Below are positions 26,653 to 33,258 of a DNA stretch of 64,000 bases, one piece after another; the first letter of the stretch is position 1; each line of letters opens with the position of its first letter. The stretch lies in NCBI RefSeq assembly GCF_002220865.2, contig NZ_NHRJ02000001.1, forward strand, positions 434,001-498,000, in the 5' to 3' direction. The position numbers and the translations under genes are program-made. The notes under the pieces are model-generated. The model saw only the letters and a list, made by a program, of their open reading frames with translations. It ran no database searches and was not told the DNA's origin. This DNA comes from Paenibacillus xerothermodurans (GTDB lineage: Bacteria; Bacillota; Bacilli; Paenibacillales; NBRC-103111).

Positions 26653-27905
26653 TTGTAATGACCCCCAATCTTCGCTGTTCTGTCTCGTGCTTGCCCTGAG
26701 TCCATTAGTGATGATGCCCGCAAGATGGCGGCTCCGCCGAAGCGGTTCTTGATCTGATCGGTGGCCCGCTCTAGGCCGCGGATTTTTTCCCTGTTGTTGA
26801 AAAAGGTCAACTGATATTGCTTGTGGCTCGTGAGCCCGGACAGCGTCACACTCAGCCGGCGGACCGGCAGGCCATCCCAATGGCGCCGGAACAATGTTCT
26901 CACCGCCGAGTGAACTTCCTGCGTGATGTTGGTCGGATCGGGCAGCGTCATCTGTCTGTGAAAGCCCGTCGGCCGGTCAAAATCGGCCCCGCCTACCCCC
27001 ACCGAAATAACCCGCCCCATGTAGCCTTTCGCCCGGCTGCGCCGGCACACTTCCTCACACAGCTCCAACAGGACGACCTCAATGTCGGTCTGCTTGCCGA
27101 AGTCATAAGGGAGCGTCATGCCGTGCCCGATAGCCTTTTGTGTATCGTGTGTTCCCGGTGTGACCGGCGACGGATCAATCCCGTTGGCAGTCTGCCAGAA
27201 CAGTTCCGCCTGAATGTCGCTGTTCTTGCCCATCCGTGCACGCATCATGGCTTTCAGCTTAGGCAGCGGCGTTTGCGCAAGCTCCCCGATGGTATGAATG
27301 CCCATACGCAAAAAATGGTTGGTCATCCGTCCAGCCACCCCGTACATTTTGCTGATCGGCAGGGGCCACAGATGTTCCGCCACCTCCGACTGGGGCAGTG
27401 TAAAAATACCGTCGGGCTGTTTTTTAGCGAAGTTGTCACAAGCCGTCTTGGCCAGGATTTTGGTGTCGGCGATACCGACCCGGGACCATACGCCGGTCGC
27501 CAGCATGATTTTGGCTTGGATCTGCTGCGCAATTTGTACCGGTGATCCGAAATAGGATACAGACTTCGTCACGTCCAGAAATTGTTCGTCGATGCTGAAC
27601 GGTTCGACTAAATCGGTGAACGATTCATAGATTTCTGTGATCATGAGTGACACTCGGATGTAGGTTTGCATGCGTGGGCGTACCACGACAAGCTCGGGGC
27701 ACTTGCCCAGCGCCTCGCCGAGCGTTTCCGCCGTAGTGACGCCGCGTTGTTTGGCGATGGGACACGCCGCGAGGATGATGCCCGATCGCCGCGCCGGATC
27801 ACCGGCCACTGCAACCGGCTGATCGGCGTACTCCGGGTGAGCGGCTTTTTCCACGCTGGCGTAAAACGATTGGCAATCTGCCAGCATAATGACACGGTCG
27901 TTCAT
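26649..27905 (-). CDS. Y-family translesion DNA polymerase (UvrX/YqjW type)
   Basis: A 418-residue Y-family polymerase. Catalytic acids are visible in MLADCQSFYASVEKA (residues 7-21) and in EPFSIDEQFLDVTKS (near 105), matching DxxSFY and SIDE. The helix-hairpin-helix region (VAGRMTNHFLRMGIHTIGEL) and a little-finger domain follow (SVTLSGLTSHKQYQLTFF). It bypasses damaged template during the SOS response, with error-prone synthesis. The operon order is a small upstream gene, this polymerase, then the YolD-like gene, all with 4-bp overlaps, behind two LexA boxes. Confidence 0.95.
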   Translation of the reverse strand: MNDRVIMLADCQSFYASVEKAAHPEYADQPVAVAGDPARRSGIILAACPIAKQRGVTTAETLGEALGKCPELVVVRPRMQTYIRVSLMITEIYESFTDLVEPFSIDEQFLDVTKSVSYFGSPVQIAQQIQAKIMLATGVWSRVGIADTKILAKTACDNFAKKQPDGIFTLPQSEVAEHLWPLPISKMYGVAGRMTNHFLRMGIHTIGELAQTPLPKLKAMMRARMGKNSDIQAELFWQTANGIDPSPVTPGTHDTQKAIGHGMTLPYDFGKQTDIEVVLLELCEEVCRRSRAKGYMGRVISVGVGGADFDRPTGFHRQMTLPDPTNITQEVHSAVRTLFRRHWDGLPVRRLSVTLSGLTSHKQYQLTFFNNREKIRGLERATDQIKNRFGGAAILRASSLMDSGQARDRTAKIGGHYK

Positions 27906-28111
27906 ACCGACGACTTCTTCTCAGCGAGCGAGACTGCCAGAATGTTGGCAATCGAAAAAATCCGCGGCTTGCCCTGAGAAAAACAATGCGCCCGAATATA
28001 ATTTCCTTTGACTGAATGAATCTGTATAAAACGGTGCGTTATTGTGCCATGGCGGTCTATATACATGATCTCCACGGTGTGACCGATGTAACGCTCCAGC
28101 TTATGTGCCAT
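27902..28111 (-). CDS. Small WYL-like protein, first gene of the SOS operon
   Basis: An ATG at 28111 (MAHKLERYIGHTVEIMYID) is preferred, with GGGG eight bases upstream; six more codons are possible. The 69-residue product resembles a short WYL-type beta domain: VEIMYIDRHGTITHRFIQIHSV, then NYIRAHCFSQGKPRIFSIANILAV. WYL domains bind nucleic acid or ligands and often occur in regulators. Its stop overlaps the polymerase start by 4 bp, so the two are likely coupled. The family match is from pattern, not search. Confidence 0.7.
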   Translation of the reverse strand: MAHKLERYIGHTVEIMYIDRHGTITHRFIQIHSVKGNYIRAHCFSQGKPRIFSIANILAVSLAEKKSSV

Positions 28112-28211
28112 TCTGAACACCCCACCCATTGATTTTTTATCGCAGGCGTCTTATGTTCCGTGCCTCTCGCTGTGAATAGCCTAGCAGGCGGGTATTTGCT
28201 TTTCAAAAACA

Positions 28212-28225
28212 AGAACACCTGTTCT
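28212..28225. promoter_or_regulatory. LexA (SOS) box 2, downstream of -10
   Basis: AGAACACCTGTTCT contains GAAC-N4-GTTC, the core of the Bacillus LexA/DinR operator. It lies just downstream of the TATAAT element of the dinB operon, about 100 bases before the first gene. Confidence 0.8.
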
Positions 28226-28229
28226 GTTA

Positions 28230-28235
28230 ATTATA
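28230..28235 (-). promoter_or_regulatory. -10 element of the dinB operon promoter
   Basis: A perfect TATAAT on the minus strand, placed between two LexA boxes. The -35 region (GAATAT at 17 bases) is poor and lies within the upstream operator, as in many SOS promoters. Confidence 0.7.
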
Positions 28236-28245
28236 CTCAGAATAC

Positions 28246-28259
28246 CGAACATATATTCG
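28246..28259. promoter_or_regulatory. LexA (SOS) box 1, over the -35 region
   Basis: CGAACATATATTCG differs from the palindrome CGAACATATGTTCG by one base. LexA bound here and at 28212-28225 would cover both promoter elements. Confidence 0.82.
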
Positions 28260-28426
28260 TTAATCAAGTGGTTTTTTTTGCAAAATGGGAAAGAAAATAA
28301 ATCACCTGCATATACTTCAGGGGGAACAGAAAGCGGAGGAGATTCCGGTGGCACCGGCTGATACATACTGTGAAAGGGCGACAAAAACATCCTGCTGCGA
28401 ATGGCACGCGGGCGTCCTGTCCTCGC

Positions 28427-28580
28427 GCGCACGGCATAGCGCCACGGCACAGCGCTACGGCAACGGCACGGCGGCGGCAGAGCGCCCGCACGGCGGCACG
28501 GCACGGCGGCACGGCGCAACAGCACGGGCAGAGCAGCATGGCACAGCGCAGGGCGCAGCGTACGGCGCTAGTCGCAGGTG
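28427..28580. repeat. GC-rich imperfect repeat tract
   Basis: About 150 bases dominated by reiterated GCACGGC, GGCGGCACGG and CACAGCGC blocks, much richer in G+C than its neighbours. Open frames through it exist in several frames on both strands, as expected of such sequence, and have no clear ribosome site. It lies in the 700-base gene-free stretch between the SOS promoter and the small toxin gene. Confidence 0.7.
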
Positions 28581-28689
28581 AGCTGCGAGCGTTGAGCTGT
28601 GTGATGTTCACTTGGGGCCGTCGCTTCACCGCTGTGCAGTACGCCTGTGCGCATTGCGGCCGGTGCGCAGCCAGCGGGTGTAATGCCCA

Positions 28690-28785
28690 GCGAACGAAGG
28701 CCCGTCCTTCCAGCGCACAGAAAAAAGAGCCAGATCACAATTTCGACCTGACCCGTACGGCGGCTTGTATGGCGGGTTTTGCTTA
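28690..28785 (+). ncRNA. Candidate antisense RNA to the small toxin mRNA
   Basis: A plus-strand hairpin at 28751-28776 (CCCG, TAC, then GTA, CGGG) is followed by TTTTG, giving a possible 3' end convergent with the toxin mRNA. A weak promoter, TTGCGG (28654) with TGTAAT (28679) and a 19-base spacer, could start it near 28690. The RNA would overlap the toxin 3' untranslated region, the layout known for bsrG/SR4 and bsrE/SR5. Both ends are inferred. Confidence 0.35.
28721..28752 (-). terminator. Intrinsic terminator of the small toxin mRNA
   Basis: On the minus strand GTCAGGTC and GATCTGGC form an 8-bp stem with a GAAATTGT loop, then CTCTTTTTTC. It lies 70-100 bases after the 28-codon gene. Confidence 0.85.
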
Positions 28786-28819
28786 GTATGGTTTCAAACC
28801 AAAACTAATGCGAAACAGA

Positions 28820-28906
28820 CTATTTCCTCTTATCAATGTAAGTTAACAATGTGAGTATAAACAACCCAAATGCAAACATGATTGAAAGAGCTTGAAATAC
28901 ATCCAT
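28820..28906 (-). CDS. BsrE/TxpA-like type I toxin (holin-like small peptide)
   Basis: A 28-codon gene with GGAGG seven bases before its ATG. The peptide begins MDVFQALSIMFAFG and ends LLTYIDKRK: a short amphipathic start, one membrane helix, and a charged tail. This closely follows B. subtilis BsrE, which as I recall it begins MSTFQALMLML and has LLTYIEK near its end, and the Hol_Tox group. Such peptides insert in the membrane and are silenced by a 3'-overlapping antisense RNA. A strong terminator follows at 28721-28752 and an opposing one suggests the antitoxin. It is too short for ordinary gene callers. Confidence 0.8.
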   Translation of the reverse strand: MDVFQALSIMFAFGLFILTLLTYIDKRK

Positions 28907-28989
28907 GGTATAGCCTCCACCTTTCCAGTGAGGTCACCGCCATGTACAAGTCGTTAATGTTACGATAATATAAATTGGATAAATATGGA

Positions 28990-29004
28990 AGTGCATATTG
29001 CACT
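28990..29004. promoter_or_regulatory. 15-bp palindrome upstream of the toxin gene
   Basis: AGTGCATATTGCACT is a perfect 6+3+6 inverted repeat, 84 bases upstream of the toxin start, near AT-rich sequence (TATATTAT on the minus strand at about 28968) that may be its promoter. It could be an operator; no regulator is known. Confidence 0.4.
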
Positions 29005-29203
29005 ATATAGACATCAGTGTGCATCCTACAAATTGTGATACGGGAGCGGCGTGATTCGTCCTGTTTCGCGATTTTCTTCCAGACAGATTGCGATTCGCCT
29101 GCCCATATGGTATGTGAACACAAAATAGAACCACGCCGGCGTAGTGCCAATAGCCCATTTTTCACGGAATCACCGCGCAAATGAGCAGAAATTTTGCCTA
29201 CAA

Positions 29204-29413
29204 TTAATTGAAATGTTCCTGGGCAAATTGCCCGATCAGTTCGAGCAGAACTCGCCGTGACACCTGATTTTCCATGACCTCGCGATTTTGTTCCACCTGC
29301 CGGATGAATTTCTGCAATTGTTCCCTTGTTAAAACTTCAGCGAGGTTGATGTCGTGGTCTGATTTTAACAGATGGGTTAACGCGATAAAGGTGATCAGCT
29401 GCTTTTGATCCAT
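29204..29413 (-). CDS. Small hypothetical protein, 69 residues
   Basis: The ATG at 29413 (MDQKQLITFIALTHLLKSD) has GGAG seven bases upstream; the longer frame to 29536 has no site. The protein is helical and soluble: INLAEVLTREQLQKFIRQVEQNREVMENQ followed by RRVLLELIGQFAQEHFN. No family was recognised. It diverges from the Gln-rich protein gene about 220 bases away. Confidence 0.65.
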   Translation of the reverse strand: MDQKQLITFIALTHLLKSDHDINLAEVLTREQLQKFIRQVEQNREVMENQVSRRVLLELIGQFAQEHFN

Positions 29414-29631
29414 AGGTGTGCTCCTTACCATCATAAAAATTGTATAACTGCGACAGCCAACGCATACCCTGCTCGCAGCATATGCTCGACCGCAACGCAA
29501 GCGGTAGCACTGCGGATAACGGTGTGACAAACGCACGGCGGCTCATGCAGGCGAGCTCATCATGCCGGATAAAACCTATTTATATGGCCATCATAAACAT
29601 AAAATGAATCCGCACGCAAGGGAGAATTTGT

Positions 29632-30141
29632 ATGATAAGCAACAGGGAAATCAAAGGACAAATTGACGAACTAACGGAACAAAATCAACAGTTGACTCAG
29701 CAGCTGCAGCAAATTCAAGAGTTGCTCCAACAAAAAAACGGCCAGAGCCAAAATCAACGCAGCCAACCGGCGCAGAGCCCTCTAACCGAAAGCGACACAC
29801 CGCAAAGCCAGAGCGCGCAGCCAGTCCACAGTGGTCAAAGCCAAAGCACCCAAGCCCAGACTGCCCAAGCCCAGAAGCAGAGCCAAACCGGCAAGCAGCA
29901 GCAAAGCGTTAAGAGCGACAAGCAAATCGCCGATATCGCCAATGAGTTTTTGCAGCTCAGAGGCTTGACAAGCAGTCTGGAGCAGAAGATGCAGCAATAC
30001 ACCTCACGCCATACCAAACACACAAACTTATCCGAGGAAGATGTGGTTAACCTGGTTCTAAGCATGATGAACGGTATGATTGACTGGACGATCGAGCTTG
30101 TATCCCGGCAGAGCGGTCAAAGCCGTCAGGGACAACTGTAG
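29632..30141 (+). CDS. Gln/Ser-rich hypothetical protein
   Basis: A 169-residue protein with GGGAG seven bases before its ATG. Residues 1-35 form a coiled coil (IDELTEQNQQLTQQLQQIQELLQQK). Residues 36-105 are a Gln/Ser/Ala/Thr-rich linker with SQSAQ-type repetition, likely disordered. Residues 108-169 are a helical domain (IADIANEFLQLRGLTSSLEQKM; EEDVVNLVLSMMNGMIDWTIELV). It looks like a tethering or coat-associated protein, but no family is recognised. A hairpin terminator follows. Confidence 0.72.
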   Translation: MISNREIKGQIDELTEQNQQLTQQLQQIQELLQQKNGQSQNQRSQPAQSPLTESDTPQSQSAQPVHSGQSQSTQAQTAQAQKQSQTGKQQQSVKSDKQIADIANEFLQLRGLTSSLEQKMQQYTSRHTKHTNLSEEDVVNLVLSMMNGMIDWTIELVSRQSGQSRQGQL

Positions 30142-30173
30142 TAGTGCACGGTTCAGCTCACCGCGCCCTCACA

Positions 30174-30220
30174 ACAGCCATGGTCAACGATTGACGTGTC
30201 ATGGCTGTGTTTCTGTTTTT
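30174..30220 (+). terminator. Terminator after the Gln-rich gene
   Basis: ACAGCCATG (30174-30182) pairs with CATGGCTGT (30200-30208), followed by GTTTCTGTTTTT. It lies between convergent genes. Confidence 0.75.
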
Positions 30221-30221
30221 G

Positions 30222-30428
30222 CTAATAGCTCTTATACTCGGGCTCTTCGTTCTCCAACTGCCGTACACGGCCTTCCACCTGCTGCACGATTTGCTCGGTC
30301 GTACGCGCCGCATCTTCAAACAGCTTCTTCGCCTCTTCATCCTCCGTGTTCAGCGCAAACTGTTCCAAGCTCGCCTGTGCGCTCTTCAAAGAAGCTACAC
30401 ACATTTTCACTTCAGTTGCAACCGTCAT
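30222..30428 (-). CDS. DUF1657 protein
   Basis: The ATG at 30428 (MTVATEVKMCVASLKSAQ) follows AAGGGGTGAG and matches the family start; the longer frame is untranslated leader. The 68-residue helical protein fits DUF1657 throughout (ASLEQFALNTEDEEAKKLFEDAA, ending EEPEYKSY). DUF1657 genes often sit in spoVA-type operons of spore formers, associated with spore-germination or heat-resistance functions. No spoVA gene is present here, so it is a solitary copy. Confidence 0.9.
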   Translation of the reverse strand: MTVATEVKMCVASLKSAQASLEQFALNTEDEEAKKLFEDAARTTEQIVQQVEGRVRQLENEEPEYKSY

Positions 30429-30694
30429 GCTTCTCACCCCTTTTTTTTGCATTTTTAACCGTTTGAAAAGAGCGCCACAGTGAATAATCTTTAATGTGGA
30501 GATCGTCGGTTGCATTGGAGGATTTTCACCATGCGAACCCCCTGGTAGTTGGGAGTGTGCTCATCAGAAGAGTGTGCCGCCAGACTAGTCACCGTAATAC
30601 ACAGCGTCAAGCCGCTGTTCACCCGCTAGACAGATGGGATTGTTTCGTTGGCACACGCATATAATCAGACATGCCTGTGTAGGAGCTGATTTGT

Positions 30695-31273
30695 ATGCTG
30701 TCGGTACGAAAAATAGCGGCGATTATATTTGGAAGCTTGATGATATCCATAGGCATCAACTTTTTCCTGATGCCGTTCAAGGTCTTGGACGGCGGAGTCA
30801 TTGGCCTCGCATTGATCATCAACTACTTATTCGGCGTGCAGGTGGGACTCGTTATGTTCCTGTGCAGCATTCCGATCTTTGTGGTGGCATGGCTCTATGA
30901 CCCCACCATACTATATAACAGCCTGGTAGGGTTGATGGTATCGTCCCTGTTCATCGATTTAATGGTACCGTTTCACTTTTATTTTATGTACTATATCGAA
31001 CTATCACCGTTCAGCAGCGCCGCGCTGGGGGGATTTATCGTTGGTACTGGAATCGGCGTGATGCTGCGGTATGAGACTAGCACCGGGGGCACGGACCTGC
31101 TTGCTCAGCATTTATCAAAGACAGTGTCAGTCAATGTCGGCATAGTCATTTTTATCATCGATGGCATCATTATTTCGCTTGGCGGACTACTGATCTCAGC
31201 AGAAACGTTCCTGCTCTCCATTATCACAATTACCGCAGGTGGGATGGCAACCAGTCTTTGCACGCTGAAGTAA
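30695..31273 (+). CDS. YitT family membrane protein without DUF2179 domain
   Basis: A 192-residue membrane protein with five to six helices. The start MLSVRKIAAIIFGSLMISIGINFFLMP and the motifs GGVIGLALIINYLFG and YETSTGGTDLLAQHLSK are characteristic of the YitT/YpjC (DUF161) family. The usual C-terminal DUF2179 cytoplasmic domain is missing: the protein stops after the last helix (TAGGMATSLCTLK), about 90 residues short of full-length members, so it belongs to the short subgroup or is truncated. GGAG lies nine bases before the ATG. Function is unknown. Confidence 0.9.
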   Translation: MLSVRKIAAIIFGSLMISIGINFFLMPFKVLDGGVIGLALIINYLFGVQVGLVMFLCSIPIFVVAWLYDPTILYNSLVGLMVSSLFIDLMVPFHFYFMYYIELSPFSSAALGGFIVGTGIGVMLRYETSTGGTDLLAQHLSKTVSVNVGIVIFIIDGIIISLGGLLISAETFLLSIITITAGGMATSLCTLK

Positions 31274-31294
31274 ACCACCACCTGCTTAGCACAT

Positions 31295-31456
31295 CTATTC
31301 GTTGTTAGGCGTAATCTCTCTATTATCAGTGATTTTGGTTTGCTGTTCTTGTTCTGAAAACCGCGTGTCATGGGCGGTCGAGGCGCCTTCAATTACATCG
31401 TCTACCTCTGCGGTGTAATCCAGATTTCTCATGCCTTCCTGTGTTTCCTTGTCCAT
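31295..31456 (-). CDS. Small acidic hypothetical protein, 53 residues
   Basis: An ATG at 31456 follows AAAGGAG by eight bases. The peptide starts MDKETQEGMRNLDYTAEVDDVI and ends DNREITPNNE; it is polar, acidic and probably disordered. It has no membrane segment and no recognised family. It lies between the convergent YitT gene and the nucleotidyltransferase gene and follows the latter on the same strand after about 50 bases, so the two may be cotranscribed. Confidence 0.68.
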   Translation of the reverse strand: MDKETQEGMRNLDYTAEVDDVIEGASTAHDTRFSEQEQQTKITDNREITPNNE

Positions 31457-31509
31457 AAATCATGCTCCTTTCGCTGAGATATGGATATTTTCCACAGCTG
31501 GTTTCGAAT

Positions 31510-32298
31510 TTATACCTCTTTTCCCCAAGCCAGTACCAGATGCTTTCTGTAAAGGCGGTCCAACTCGTCTGTGTGGTCTTGCTGCTCCACTGCAACAGAA
31601 TTGGCATACTCCGTCAGTTCAACCAGCTGTTCGGTGACAAAGGCATGGATAGCATCGTTTCGGCTGTTGAGCTCCGTCTCCACTCCGCTTTTTTTGCTGT
31701 TAATGAGCTCGTACACTTCACGCCGAACATCGGACGATGACGGCAGGAGATGGTCAACCAATACCTCAAACACGATTGGCGGGCTAACATGTTGCTTCTG
31801 TATCCACAAACAGGAGAGCAGCGGCCGCAGCACGTTAAAGTACTTTTTAAGGTTCGCCTGTTCTCCATGGCGGAGACTGTCAAAGTTCCTTTTCGCCATA
31901 CTTAGATAATGGTGCATGCAAGCTTTCGGTGAGAATATGTCGGGCTTCAAAGCGAGCATTTCGGCTCTAAAGCCATGATTATCATGATAGATGATACCGG
32001 ACTCCAACCATTCCAAGAGAGGCGGATTGGACTTTCTGAACAGTTTGAGAGCCTTCCGGATATCCCATCCATACATATCGAGCAGGCCGTCGATCGGAAC
32101 TTCAATAACATCCCTTTTGTCATCGATAGACAAGTACCATTCCGGCGGGTGGATGTACACAAACCTAACATCATAGTCGCTATGCTCGGACGCAACGCCC
32201 CAAGCCCGGCTGCCCGATTCCACGGCGAACAATATTTTGACATGGTGTCCGGCTTCAACTTCCTCTAACCTTTGCAAAATCAATGTTTCCATCTGCAT
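31510..32298 (-). CDS. Nucleotidyltransferase domain protein (YcgL/RNA-repair type)
   Basis: The start at 32298 (MQMETLILQRLEEVE) is chosen because GAAGGGG lies upstream and homologues start there; 24 in-frame codons upstream overlap the next gene. The 262-residue protein has the polymerase-beta superfamily motif FAVESGSRAWGVASEHSDYDVRFVYI: the GS pair and the two Asp of DYD bind Mg-NTP. The C-terminal helical part (ACMHHYLSMAKRNF; NLKKYFNVLRPLL) matches predicted nucleotidyltransferases of the YcgL group, sometimes linked to RNA repair. The substrate is unknown. Confidence 0.88.
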   Translation of the reverse strand: MQMETLILQRLEEVEAGHHVKILFAVESGSRAWGVASEHSDYDVRFVYIHPPEWYLSIDDKRDVIEVPIDGLLDMYGWDIRKALKLFRKSNPPLLEWLESGIIYHDNHGFRAEMLALKPDIFSPKACMHHYLSMAKRNFDSLRHGEQANLKKYFNVLRPLLSCLWIQKQHVSPPIVFEVLVDHLLPSSSDVRREVYELINSKKSGVETELNSRNDAIHAFVTEQLVELTEYANSVAVEQQDHTDELDRLYRKHLVLAWGKEV

Positions 32299-32353
32299 TG
32301 TGGATGAGCCCCTTCTCCCTCTTGCCTCCGACTGTTCCATTGCGATCGGCCGT

Positions 32354-32614
32354 TCATTCCCGCAGGGCATCCCGCAGCTTGCTCGACATGCTGTGCTCGT
32401 CCTTTGCGTAATACAAATTGCGCAGCCGTGTGATCTCTTGCTTTAGCCTCGCATTCTCCGTCTGCAGCGTGCTGAGCTGCTCACGCTCCTCCGTCGCCCG
32501 CTCAGCTATGTCAATGCAATTCAGCAGCTCCGGCCGCGCATAGCCTGCAGCCTGAAACAGCCGGTGCAGCTCACTGCGCAGAGATTCATAGTCAGGTATT
32601 GTTGTATCTGGCAT
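32354..32614 (-). CDS. Small coiled-coil protein
   Basis: An AGGAGG six bases before the ATG at 32614 fixes the start (MPDTTIPDYESLRSELHRLF), 86 residues. A coiled coil spans about residues 45-65 (EEREQLSTLQTENARLKQEI). It ends SKLRDALRE. The upstream in-frame extension lies in the next gene and has no site. No family was recognised. Minus-strand neighbours are all small hypothetical genes, possibly one unit. Confidence 0.7.
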   Translation of the reverse strand: MPDTTIPDYESLRSELHRLFQAAGYARPELLNCIDIAERATEEREQLSTLQTENARLKQEITRLRNLYYAKDEHSMSSKLRDALRE

Positions 32615-32654
32615 TACTATCCTCCTATTCTGAAGCCGTTGTCTGGAACGCCCA

Positions 32655-32849
32655 TCATTTCTCTTTTCTGGAGCTCCAGTCGATCGAGTTGTCGCGCGTT
32701 CTGGGAGCATTGATGCCTTCGTTTCGCAGCATTTGCTGCAAATCCGCAATCGTCTGGTCGAGCAGCTGTCCCCTATGCTTTGAAAACAAACGCCGACGCT
32801 CTCTCATTAAGACGTCTAAAATTAATTGTTTTTGTTTGTGGTTAAACAT
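32655..32849 (-). CDS. Small basic hypothetical protein, 64 residues
   Basis: Starts MFNHKQKQLILDVLMRERRRLF with GGGGAT five bases upstream of the ATG. It is strongly basic and helical (LDQTIADLQQMLRNEGI). No membrane segment and no recognised family. It lies 40 bases upstream of the coiled-coil gene on the same strand. Confidence 0.65.
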   Translation of the reverse strand: MFNHKQKQLILDVLMRERRRLFSKHRGQLLDQTIADLQQMLRNEGINAPRTRDNSIDWSSRKEK

Positions 32850-32974
32850 GCTTGATCCCCGTCCTTTGGTGGGTAGCTATGCAAATTTTACCACATCGCC
32901 TCCCATCCCTCCACCCGTACGCAAAAGGTCCGGCACGCGGCCGGACCTAGTAGCTGCACTGCTGCGCAGGCGGC

Positions 32975-33178
32975 TTATGTGTAAGCTTTCCCCCGCGTTA
33001 GTATACAAGGAACACCGTTGCCAACAGCGCCAGGTTGTGACATTTTTGCCAAATATCGCATCCCGCGCTCGCATTTGCGGCACCGGGCACACACATCCGA
33101 GGTGACCACCTTCATGATAAAACGATGTCTATCCCCAGCTGCCGCCGGAGTATTCTTCTTCACTTTTTTGCCGCTCAT
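32975..33178 (-). CDS. Small Cys-rich, possibly zinc-binding protein
   Basis: The ATG at 33178 (MSGKKVKKNTPAAAGDRHRF) follows GAGGTG by six bases; 67 residues. The centre, SDVCARCRKCERGMRYL, carries three spaced Cys, and a fourth occurs in NGVPCILTRG, enough for one zinc site. The basic N-terminus suggests nucleic-acid contact. It resembles small uncharacterised Paenibacillus proteins, but I cannot name a family. Confidence 0.7.
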   Translation of the reverse strand: MSGKKVKKNTPAAAGDRHRFIMKVVTSDVCARCRKCERGMRYLAKMSQPGAVGNGVPCILTRGKAYT

Positions 33179-33258
33179 CCCGTTCACCTCAAGCCTCATT
33201 GGTTACTGCATACTATGTTGCTTGAAGTGATTTGGCTACAGCGGCTCATCGCCGCGTG

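Noticed and set aside
28370-28786. 138-codon plus-strand frame through the GC-rich tract
   Set aside because: Produced by low-complexity repeats with open frames in several directions; no convincing ribosome site, and it overlaps the toxin terminator.
24717-28906. Prophage or integrated element at tRNA-Val
   Set aside because: A tRNA, SOS genes and a toxin-like peptide occur together, but no integrase, phage structural gene or attachment-site duplication of the tRNA 3' end was found.
28833-29180. 115-codon minus-strand frame over the toxin gene
   Set aside because: Different frame from the toxin-like peptide, no ribosome site, and composition unlike a protein.
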